DNA of 46,348 bases from Oscillospiraceae bacterium (lineage in GTDB: Bacteria; Bacillota; Clostridia; Oscillospirales; SIG627): NCBI GenBank assembly GCA_015064635.1, contig SVRV01000017.1, positions 1 through 46,348 on the forward strand, read 5' to 3'. A program made the position numbers and the translations under genes. Shown here piece after piece: positions 16,026 through 23,696 of this stretch. Every line of letters starts with the position of its first letter. Position 1 is the first letter of the stretch. Below the pieces are notes generated by a model. That model worked only from the letters and a program-made list of their open reading frames with translations, did not search any database and was not told the DNA's origin.

Positions 16026-19000
16026 TTACTTTATAACCGTATTGTTCTCTCCGACAAGGCGTTTGAGGTCGCCTGCCGTATCGGTATTGAGTTCAATTCC
16101 GTGTGTAAGCTTTACGTACCTTTGTTCATCCTCAAAGAAGAGAATGACGGGTGTTGTGCCCTCAAAAATGGAAATCAAAGCACATATCCTCTTTACAAGA
16201 GCCGCATCGTTTGTTTTGAGCCTGAGATATATTTTTTTCTTTTCACTCTCCGCCTTTTGCTGCGGCATCTCTTTTTTTACTTCTCTTTCGGGCGGCTGTA
16301 CTGCGTGTACTTCCTCCCTGAATTCATCATCGGGCACCGCCTTGACAAAGCTTCTTGCAAGAAGCTTTATCTCATCGTCCTTCAGGGTTATCTCACATTT
16401 TGCCACAAGCACCGCTTCCGGCTCAAGAAGGTATGACGTAACGTCAAATATCTTTGGAAAAACCACCACTTCCACTGCCATGGATACATCCTGAAAGCCG
16501 ACAAAAGCCATTACGTCGCCTTTTTTTGTTTCCTTGACCTTCTTGGAGGTTACCATTCCAAGCACGTCAACCACCTGACCCTCTCTGAAATCCCCCGAGG
16601 AGGTTTCGATACTCTCGGCTATATCCGAAACGAGGGCGCATCGCCTTCTTTCCTTGGAGTAAGCATCCAATGGATGACCCGAAATGTAAACTCCCGTCAC
16701 CTGCTTTTCCATTTCAAGAAGCTCCGAGAGAGTATCCCCTCTCTGGTCGGGATAAACAAGCTTTAAGGTCGTCTCCTGACCTCCCTCCGAGAAAAGGTCC
16801 ATCTGTCCCGTCACGTTGCGACGGTTTATGTCGGTGACTGTTGTAATTGCATCGTCGATAACCGCCGCCATCTGTGAGCGTGTGGGGGTAAATGAATCCA
16901 TAGCACCCGCAAAAACAAGGCTTTCTATCATCTTTCGGTTAAGGTTGTGTGCGGACATTCTCATAATGAAGTCCTCAAAGCTCTTGAATTTGCCTCTCTC
17001 ACGTTCAAGGCATATATCTCTCACGAAGTTGGTTCCGACGTTCTTTATGGCAAGAAGTCCGAATCTTACAGCCTTTCCCGATATATCAAAGCCGTATCCG
17101 CTTTCGTTTATATCGGGCGGAAGCACCTTTATTCCAAGTGCCTTACATTCGGCAACGTAGAAATTGACCTTTTCCTCGGCATCCAGCGTAGAGGTAATCA
17201 GTGCCGCCATATACTCTGCCGGATAATAGTATTTGAGATAAGCTGTTTGGTAGGTAAGATAGCTGTAAGCGCAGGCGTGAGACTTGTTGAAGGCATATTT
17301 TGCAAAATCCGCCATTTCATCGAATATCGCCTCTGCCGTCTCTCGGTCTATTCCCCGCTCCATGCATCCATCGACGAAGGTGCCTCTTTCATTTTCCATA
17401 ACGTCCGCTTTTTTCTTTGCCATTGCACGGCGGACTATGTCGGCGTGTCCAAAGGTGTAGCCTGCCAGAGAGCGGAATATCTGCATTACCTGCTCCTGAT
17501 ATACAATGCATCCGTAGGTTACGGAAAGTATTCGCTTGAGTTCGGGTGTGCGATATACTATATTTCCTCGGTTGCGGCTGTTTTCGATGTATTTCGGTAT
17601 TGCATCCATGGGTCCCGGTCGGAAGAGCGCTATTGCCGCCGTTATGTCCTCTACCGAGCGTGGCATAAGTCTCATAACCACATCTCTCATGCCTCGGGAT
17701 TCTATCTGGAACATACCCGTAGTATTCCCTGCCGATATATAATCAAACACAGCTTTGTCGGATATATCTATTTTATTTATATCAAATGAGGGGTTCTTTT
17801 CACGCACGTTCTTAACAGCCGTGTCGATAACCGTAAGATATCTTAAACCAAGGAAGTCAATCTTCAAAAGTCCAAGGTCTGCAATATCGTTCATTGAATA
17901 TTGCGTTATCACCTGGTCGGAGCTGGTACAAAGAGGTACGTACTCGCTGACGGGAGCATCGGTTATAACGACAGCCGCCGCATGAATTGAAGCATGTCTC
18001 GGCATTCCCTCAAGGGTTTTTGCTATTTCTATGAGGTTCTTTACATCGGGATAGGATTTATACATATCAAGAAGCTCGGGAACCTCGTCCAACGCCTTGT
18101 CTATGGTCATATCAAGCCTTTGAGGTATGAGTCTTGCAACTGCATCCACGTCGGCATACGCCATTCCCTGTGCCCGTCCCACATCTCGCACAACGGCTCT
18201 TGCCGCCATTGTGTTGAAGGTGATTATCTTGGAAACGTGGTCGGCTCCGTAGCGCTGTTCCACGTATTCCACAACCTCGTGGCGTCTTTCCTGACAAAAA
18301 TCTATATCAAAGTCGGGCATACTCACTCTCTCGGGGTTGAGAAAGCGTTCAAAAAGCAGGTCGTGCTTTATGGGGTCAATGCCTGTTATACCGAGGCAAT
18401 AAGCCGCAAGACTGCCCGCACCCGAGCCTCTGCCCGGTCCTACGGGGATTCCCTTTGACTTTGCAAAGCTCACAAAGTCACGGACGATGAGGAAGTACTC
18501 GCAAAATCCCATTTCCTCAATGACAGAGAGCTCATAGTCAACTCTTTTGTGATATGCCTCCGCATCCTCCCCATCAATGCCACCGTTTTCAAGTATAACG
18601 GAAAGTCCCGCCTTTACAAGCTTTTTCAGATAGTCTGAATTTTCTATTCCCTCATTATTTTTGAAGGAGGGCAGATATTTGGATTCAAAATCAAAGTCAA
18701 AATTACACTTTTCGGCAATTTTAACGCTGTTTTCCAAGGCTTCGGGATGGGATGCAAACAGCGAATACATCTCCTCGGTGCTTTTCAGATAAAACTCATC
18801 TGTGGAAAAGCCCTCGGGACGCCCCTTGTCGGTGGTGGTGTTGGTCTGTATGCACATCAGCACCGCCTGACTTTCGGCATCCTTTTTGTCAAGGTAATGC
18901 ACGTCGTTTGTGGCAACAAGGGGTATCCCCGTTTCGCCGGACATTCTGAAAAGGGACGATGCCACCACTGCTTCCTCGGGGATTCCGTGATTTTGCACCT

Positions 19001-19517
19001 CAAGGTAAAAATCGTCTCCGAAGATGCTCTTCATTTCAAGGGCGTGAGCCTTTGCTTTTTCGTATTCACCCGCCAAAATATACTGCGGTATTCTGCCTCC
19101 GACACACGCCGAGAGTGCAATAAGTCCCTCACTATGTGCGGCAAGCGTTTTCATATCTATTCTCGGTCTTGAATAAAAGCCCTCCGTATGTGCAAGGGAG
19201 GTTAGCTTTATAAGGTTTTTGTAGCCTTTTTTGTTCTTTACAAGGAGCACCAAATGGTAGCTTTCACGGTCGAGAGAATGTATTCTGTCATACATTGTAC
19301 GAGGTGCCATATACACCTCACAGCCGATAATTGGCTTCACTCCCGCACGCCTTGCCGCTCTGTAAAATTCAACAGCTCCGTACATTGCGCCGTGGTCGGT
19401 TATGGCAACAGCGCTCTGACCGTGCTCTTTCACACGGTCAAAAAGCTTTCCTATACGGCAAGCGCCGTCAAGAAGGCTATATTCTGTATGGAGATGAAGA
19501 TGAACAAAACCCTGCAT
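16026..19517 (-). CDS. dnaE: DNA polymerase III alpha subunit, DnaE type
   Basis: A 1163-residue replicative polymerase. The N-terminal PHP domain starts at HLHLHTEYSLLDG and keeps AITDHGAMYG; the palm has the catalytic aspartates in MPDFDIDF (Asp402, 404, 406); GPGRGSGAGS and the finger region follow, and the C-terminal half holds the HhH and OB-fold parts. The length is typical for DnaE and it lacks the proofreading exonuclease insert of PolC. It starts immediately after whiA (GGAGG ribosome site inside whiA) and is followed 13 nt later by the PBP gene. Confidence 0.97.
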   Translation of the reverse strand: MQGFVHLHLHTEYSLLDGACRIGKLFDRVKEHGQSAVAITDHGAMYGAVEFYRAARRAGVKPIIGCEVYMAPRTMYDRIHSLDRESYHLVLLVKNKKGYKNLIKLTSLAHTEGFYSRPRIDMKTLAAHSEGLIALSACVGGRIPQYILAGEYEKAKAHALEMKSIFGDDFYLEVQNHGIPEEAVVASSLFRMSGETGIPLVATNDVHYLDKKDAESQAVLMCIQTNTTTDKGRPEGFSTDEFYLKSTEEMYSLFASHPEALENSVKIAEKCNFDFDFESKYLPSFKNNEGIENSDYLKKLVKAGLSVILENGGIDGEDAEAYHKRVDYELSVIEEMGFCEYFLIVRDFVSFAKSKGIPVGPGRGSGAGSLAAYCLGITGIDPIKHDLLFERFLNPERVSMPDFDIDFCQERRHEVVEYVEQRYGADHVSKIITFNTMAARAVVRDVGRAQGMAYADVDAVARLIPQRLDMTIDKALDEVPELLDMYKSYPDVKNLIEIAKTLEGMPRHASIHAAAVVITDAPVSEYVPLCTSSDQVITQYSMNDIADLGLLKIDFLGLRYLTVIDTAVKNVREKNPSFDINKIDISDKAVFDYISAGNTTGMFQIESRGMRDVVMRLMPRSVEDITAAIALFRPGPMDAIPKYIENSRNRGNIVYRTPELKRILSVTYGCIVYQEQVMQIFRSLAGYTFGHADIVRRAMAKKKADVMENERGTFVDGCMERGIDRETAEAIFDEMADFAKYAFNKSHACAYSYLTYQTAYLKYYYPAEYMAALITSTLDAEEKVNFYVAECKALGIKVLPPDINESGYGFDISGKAVRFGLLAIKNVGTNFVRDICLERERGKFKSFEDFIMRMSAHNLNRKMIESLVFAGAMDSFTPTRSQMAAVIDDAITTVTDINRRNVTGQMDLFSEGGQETTLKLVYPDQRGDTLSELLEMEKQVTGVYISGHPLDAYSKERRRCALVSDIAESIETSSGDFREGQVVDVLGMVTSKKVKETKKGDVMAFVGFQDVSMAVEVVVFPKIFDVTSYLLEPEAVLVAKCEITLKDDEIKLLARSFVKAVPDDEFREEVHAVQPPEREVKKEMPQQKAESEKKKIYLRLKTNDAALVKRICALISIFEGTTPVILFFEDEQRYVKLTHGIELNTDTAGDLKRLVGENNTVIK

Positions 19518-20453
19518 TTATTCCTCCGCAAGTTCGATAATTTTCTTTAATCTGTGGTTTATTCCCGAGCGTGTCAGTGCTCCCTCGGTCATTCGGGACA
19601 GCTCGCTGAGTGATGCATCGGGATGCTGCTCTCTGAGAAGAGCTGTCTCCTTCAGGTCGTCGGGAAGCATATCAAATCTTCCCTCATCCCTGAGCTTTTG
19701 TATGGCGAGACGGAGCTGTACCGAAGCGTTTACCGTCTTTCTCATATTTGCCGCCTCGCAGTTACAGCTGCGGTTTAGCTCGTTCATTGTCTGTTTTTCA
19801 ATGGATGCCGTAATTATATCAAGCGCCGCCTTCTGTGCACCCATTGCGGTGCAAAGCTCCTCGGTCCTCTCGTTGCCCTTTACATAGACAACAAAATCCG
19901 ATTTACGCTTAACTGTTTTCGGCGAAAAAGCCTCTCCCAAAAAATCGGACAGTGCTCTCGCGCCCGACATATCCTTTAATAGAAATTCCACTCTGTAATC
20001 AAGGCTTGGGTCGGACAGTGTTCCTGCGGATAAGAACGCACCTCTTACAAAGAATTCGGGGCATCTCTCACACACGCAGGCAAAGGAAAAATCCTTTTCC
20101 TCGTCATCCAGCATATAGGAAAGCTCGTGTCCCACCAAGTCCCGTCCGAAGGAGACCTCAAACTTCACCTTTCCGCCACGCTCGGTCTGTCTGACATCGG
20201 GCTTGGCAAGAAAGTGATGTATCATAATGTATGTGCATATTTCAAGAAGCTCTTCGTTATCAATGGAAAGTGTCATTGTTTCACGACTGAGTCTTCTTGA
20301 AAATAGAGTAACGCCGTAAAAGAAGGCAAGAGCACAGCATTTGTCACATTTTTTCACCATTGAGTCGGGAGGAGTCTTTCCGAGTCCCACCTCGTACGCC
20401 GTCTTGCGGCAAAGGTACGCCTTTACTCCCGCACTGTAGGATTCACGGTTCAA
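19518..20453 (-). CDS. whiA: WhiA-type DNA-binding regulator
   Basis: A 311-residue homologue of WhiA, a homing-endonuclease-fold plus helix-turn-helix protein that in Actinobacteria and Bacillus links cell division or chromosome segregation to development. The C-terminal HTH block is clear (ANMRKTVNASV, LPDDLKETALLREQHPDASLSEL in part, SGINHRLKKI). The start is a TTG that overlaps the murB stop (TTGA); no ATG fits the conserved N-terminus. It sits between murB and dnaE. In many Firmicutes rapZ and the GlmR/YvcK gene lie next to whiA, but both are missing here. Confidence 0.93.
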   Translation of the reverse strand: MNRESYSAGVKAYLCRKTAYEVGLGKTPPDSMVKKCDKCCALAFFYGVTLFSRRLSRETMTLSIDNEELLEICTYIMIHHFLAKPDVRQTERGGKVKFEVSFGRDLVGHELSYMLDDEEKDFSFACVCERCPEFFVRGAFLSAGTLSDPSLDYRVEFLLKDMSGARALSDFLGEAFSPKTVKRKSDFVVYVKGNERTEELCTAMGAQKAALDIITASIEKQTMNELNRSCNCEAANMRKTVNASVQLRLAIQKLRDEGRFDMLPDDLKETALLREQHPDASLSELSRMTEGALTRSGINHRLKKIIELAEE

Positions 20454-21370
20454 ATCTCACACGCTCCCTTTTCAGAAAGGTAACGCATCTCACTCTCAAT
20501 ATGTATTCCCTCTCTTTTGTAAATTATATCCTTTATTTCCGAAACAAGGTGTCTTACATCCTCGGCTGTGGCACCGCCTCGGTTTATTATAAAGCCTGCG
20601 TGCTTCACGCTGACCTCGGCACCGCCTACCGAAAAGCCCTTGAGTCCAGCCTCATCTATCATCTGTGCGGTGAATCTGCCGGGATAGCGCTTGAACGCCG
20701 AGCCTGCTGAGGGATATTCAAGAGGCTGCTTGTCACGTCGGCGTGTCATGAGCTCCTTGCAATACGCCATGATTTCATCGGGATTTCCGTCATGAAGCGC
20801 TATCATACAGCCGAGCACGGCACGGCTTGTACCCATGTAGGCGCTCTCGCGATAGCCGAAGCACTGCTCGTCGCCTGTGAGTCTCCCGCACCCCTCCTCC
20901 GACCAATAATCGGAGAAAAGCACCACGTTTTTCATTTCGGAGCCGTATGCTCCCGCATTCATATATACCGCACCGCCCACCGTACCGGGGATTCCGTAGG
21001 CAAATTCAAGTCCCGACAGTCCCTTTTCGGCGGCAAGTCTCGAAAGCCTTGTCATTGAAACGCCTGCCATGGCATAAACGCCCCCCTCTTCAAAGCGAAT
21101 ACCGTCCATCGCGGTGGTGAATATTACCGCCCCACGAAAGCCATTATCCGAGACAAGAAGGTTCGAACCGTTTCCCGCAACAAAGGTGGTGATTCCGTAT
21201 TCCTTTGCAAGAAGTGACACTTCCCCGAACTCCTCCGCTGTTTTCGGGAAGACTCCGAAATCTGCCGCTCCGCCTATCTTAAAGGTGGTATAATCACGCA
21301 TGGGAAGGTCCTTTTTTATCTGTATTCCTTTTTTTACAAGTACTTCAAAAAAGTCTCTGTTATCTGTCAT
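20450..21370 (-). CDS. murB: UDP-N-acetylenolpyruvoylglucosamine reductase
   Basis: FAD enzyme that reduces enolpyruvyl-UDP-GlcNAc to UDP-MurNAc in wall precursor synthesis. The 306-residue protein shows the FAD motifs TTFKIGGAADF, GNGSNLLVSDNGFRG and the GIPGTVGGAVYMNAGAYG loop, the PSAGSAFKR active-site serine segment and the C-terminal catalytic Glu in HIESEMRYL. The ATG at 21368-21370 has a GGAG site; an extended start at 21433 lies inside hprK and is rejected. It follows hprK by 13 nt. Confidence 0.96.
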   Translation of the reverse strand: MTDNRDFFEVLVKKGIQIKKDLPMRDYTTFKIGGAADFGVFPKTAEEFGEVSLLAKEYGITTFVAGNGSNLLVSDNGFRGAVIFTTAMDGIRFEEGGVYAMAGVSMTRLSRLAAEKGLSGLEFAYGIPGTVGGAVYMNAGAYGSEMKNVVLFSDYWSEEGCGRLTGDEQCFGYRESAYMGTSRAVLGCMIALHDGNPDEIMAYCKELMTRRRDKQPLEYPSAGSAFKRYPGRFTAQMIDEAGLKGFSVGGAEVSVKHAGFIINRGGATAEDVRHLVSEIKDIIYKREGIHIESEMRYLSEKGACEI

Positions 21371-21383
21371 ACTATCTCCAAAT

Positions 21384-22319
21384 TTAACGGTCATCATCGT
21401 CTGTTTCGCCCATAAGCTTCTTGTTAAATTCAACCGCAGTATTGTAGCCCATTTTCTTCTGACGGTTGTTCATTGCCGCAATCTCTATAATTACCGCAAG
21501 GTTTCTGCCCGGCTTTACGGGGATTGTAATGCTGGGGACCTTAATGCCCATTATGTCACTGTACTCGGTGTCAAGACCGAAACGGTCGTAAAATTTCTCG
21601 GGATTCCACTGTTCAAGATTTATCACAAGGTCAATTTTCTCGGTAAGCTTGACTGCACCCATACCGAATATTCTGCGCACGTCAACTATTCCGATGCCTC
21701 GAAGCTCGATGTAGTGACGAATCATCTCGGGCGCTGTACCTACAAGTGTTTTGTCGGATACTCGTCTTATTTCAACAGCATCGTCGGCAACAAGACGGTG
21801 TCCTCTCTTTACAAGCTCTATTGCCGCCTCGCTCTTACCGATTCCGCTGTCACCGGTAATGAGGATACCTTCACCGTATACCTCTACAAATACACCGTGC
21901 ATTGAAATCATGGGAGCAAGCTTTACGTTAAGAAGTGAAATAAGTGCCGCCATAAAGGGAGATGTCTTTTGCTTTACGTGGAAAAGAGGGATTCCGTGCT
22001 TCTTTGCGTAGGGGATAACGTTTTCAAACATTTCCTCACGGTGAGAGAAAACAACTGCGGCAGGCTTCTTTTCAAAAAGTGCATCAATGCGCTTTAAAGC
22101 CTCCTCCTCGCCTATTGAATCAAGATATCTGTATTCGGCACGTCCGAGCACCTGAATTCTTTTGGCATCGAAGTGCTCAAAAAAGCCTGTAAGAGGAAGA
22201 CCCGGACGGTTTACCTCGTTTTTTACGATATGTATATTTTCAACATCCTCGGGAGTCCATACGGGAGTAAGAGACAGCTCCTTCATTATTTCGCCCAAAG
22301 TGCAAAATATTTCTTCCAT
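21384..22319 (-). CDS. hprK: HPr kinase/phosphorylase
   Basis: Phosphorylates Ser46 of HPr, the switch of carbon catabolite repression in Firmicutes. The 311-residue protein has the N-terminal regulatory domain, the Walker A GDSGIGKS (156-163), the VADDAVEI catalytic segment and the HprK signature LRGIGIVDVRRIFGMGAV. The ATG at 22317-22319 has GAGAGG upstream. It leads an eight-gene minus-strand operon reaching tadA at 11574, tying carbon status to wall synthesis and replication genes in one transcript. Confidence 0.96.
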   Translation of the reverse strand: MEEIFCTLGEIMKELSLTPVWTPEDVENIHIVKNEVNRPGLPLTGFFEHFDAKRIQVLGRAEYRYLDSIGEEEALKRIDALFEKKPAAVVFSHREEMFENVIPYAKKHGIPLFHVKQKTSPFMAALISLLNVKLAPMISMHGVFVEVYGEGILITGDSGIGKSEAAIELVKRGHRLVADDAVEIRRVSDKTLVGTAPEMIRHYIELRGIGIVDVRRIFGMGAVKLTEKIDLVINLEQWNPEKFYDRFGLDTEYSDIMGIKVPSITIPVKPGRNLAVIIEIAAMNNRQKKMGYNTAVEFNKKLMGETDDDDR

Positions 22320-22380
22320 GCTACACCTCTCAAATTTACACAATTATACTATTATACTATTGTATTATACTACACTTAAC
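22319..22380 (-). promoter_or_regulatory. AT-rich promoter region of the hprK operon
   Basis: On the minus strand this stretch holds three near-identical TA(G)TATAAT blocks in a row, each a good -10 match. No strong -35 is evident, so the exact start is uncertain. Confidence 0.4.
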
Positions 22381-22433
22381 AAAAAATTACAATATATAAT
22401 ATATATTTTCTTAAATTATTCTTTATTCAACGG

Positions 22434-22676
22434 AAGATTTTTGAAAAAATTCAACCATAATTATTTTTCAATATTCAATATTCATTACAATAGCCTCCCT
22501 CCGAGAGAGAGCCTTTTTCTACCCTTTGTTACCTTATCTTAGCGGAACGGGCGATTCATGAATCGCCCCTACAGGCAGCATCCTTTTGCTACCCTATCTT
22601 AACGAAAGATTTGCTTTAGCAAATCAACCATAATTATTCATTTTTCAATATTCAATATTCATTATTCATTATTTAC
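22434..22676. repeat. Repeat-rich intergenic region: palindrome d and variable stems
   Basis: The spacer between hprK and the next gene holds no coding sequence. It contains a stem-plus-flank module at about 22441-22475 (imperfect stem, then CAACCATAATTATT), a GCCTCCCTCCGAGAGAGAGCC element, the palindrome GGGCGATTCATGAATCGCCC at 22549-22568, the shared TACCCTATCTTAA segment and the stem GATTTGC-TTTA-GCAAATC (22608-22625) followed by AACCATAATTATTCA. The part from 22541 to 22635 reappears reversed at 27463-27555. Confidence 0.85.
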
Positions 22677-22708
22677 AAAAAAGCGGCAGGACAAAATTCT
22701 GTCCTGCC
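22677..22708 (-). terminator. Terminator of the DUF975-like gene
   Basis: Perfect 9-bp stem GGCAGGACA / TGTCCTGCC (22685-22693 with 22700-22708) with a 6-nt loop. On the minus strand it is followed by GCTTTTTT. It lies just after the stop codon at 22714. Confidence 0.9.
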
Positions 22709-22713
22709 ATGTC

Positions 22714-23565
22714 TTATTCCTTATCATCCGTATCCGTATCTGTATCCGTATCTGTATCCGTATCCGTATCTGTATCCGTATCGTTTTCCGTGTCGGTCTC
22801 CTCGCTCTCCGCCTCTTCCCCTTCGGTATGCACGTCGGTATACACAGTACCGTTGTTAGTGTTATACAAGCGTGAAATCAAAATATCCTTGTATTGGTCT
22901 CTTGCGTTTATGGCATTGAAAATTACGGCAATAACAACACTGAACACAGCCTCGGTTACCAGCATTCCAAAGTATCCGACGAAATAGAAAAAGCCTGAAA
23001 TCACACCAAAAAGCATATATACGCCAAGTACCGGAACAAGTGTCTTAAAGGCTGTCATTTTGTGTCCGTACATCATTTTAAAGCTTGTGGAAAGTGCCTT
23101 AAAAACCGATATTTCCGGGTTGGTTTTCAAGATGAAGGGTGCCATACAAAAGCTGAGATATACGGGGAAAACAAGAACAAAAATTCCTGCCATATTGAAG
23201 AGCATCAAAATGAACATCAAGAGTGTTCCCTTGAGGAGGTAAAGCGGTCTTGAAAAGGGTTCAAAGAACTCTTTTATCCCTACCCTTTCCTTATAACCTC
23301 TGGATGAAATTTCGTGAAAAAAGGTTGTTGAGCAGAAGGTAAGCGGAAGATTTACCAAAGCAGCTACAACAGTGATTATCAGAGTTGTTTTAAGAATTCT
23401 TATATCACTGAGGTCAGTGTTGCTTTGTATCATGCTGTACTGATAGTAAAAATTTATAACGGTTGCCACAAGTCCCGAAAGTATAACCGAAAGAATTGAA
23501 GCACCAAGATGGGAAAACACAAAAAATTTAGCCAAATCACGTGTAGGCTTTGATTTATCGAACAT
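22714..23565 (-). CDS. DUF975-like polytopic membrane protein with Thr-Asp repeat tail
   Basis: A 283-residue protein with about five or six hydrophobic segments, built like DUF975 or glycerophosphodiester phosphodiesterase membrane-domain proteins; function unknown. The last 40 residues are a soluble acidic tail ending in about nine Thr-Asp pairs, encoded by a hexamer-based microsatellite (22728-22782). The start at 23563-23565 is preferred because AAAGGA lies about 11 nt upstream; an in-frame ATG ten codons earlier lacks a ribosome site. It diverges from tex. Tail length is probably variable by slippage. Confidence 0.75.
   Translation of the reverse strand: MFDKSKPTRDLAKFFVFSHLGASILSVILSGLVATVINFYYQYSMIQSNTDLSDIRILKTTLIITVVAALVNLPLTFCSTTFFHEISSRGYKERVGIKEFFEPFSRPLYLLKGTLLMFILMLFNMAGIFVLVFPVYLSFCMAPFILKTNPEISVFKALSTSFKMMYGHKMTAFKTLVPVLGVYMLFGVISGFFYFVGYFGMLVTEAVFSVVIAVIFNAINARDQYKDILISRLYNTNNGTVYTDVHTEGEEAESEETDTENDTDTDTDTDTDTDTDTDTDDKE
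22728..22782. repeat. Hexanucleotide microsatellite in the gene's 3' end
   Basis: Alternating GTATCC and GTATCT units encode the Thr-Asp tail of the membrane protein. In-frame gain or loss of two codons per unit would change tail length without frameshift. Confidence 0.9.
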
Positions 23566-23634
23566 ATAAAATTTTTTCCTTTCACTGACATACATATCAT
23601 TTTACCACAAATATAAAAAAAGTCAATCTTGATG

Positions 23635-23663
23635 TTGCTTTTTTTGTTAATATATGGTAAAAT
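23635..23663 (+). promoter_or_regulatory. Sigma-A-type promoter of tex
   Basis: TTGCTT (23635-23640), 17-bp spacer, TAAAAT (23658-23663), 34 nt upstream of the tex ATG. Confidence 0.55.
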
Positions 23664-23696
23664 TATGATGAAATATTATTTATATGCGAGGTCACA

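Noticed and set aside
22728-22782. CRISPR-like array
   Set aside because: Hexamer units run without spacers and encode a Thr-Asp tail in frame.
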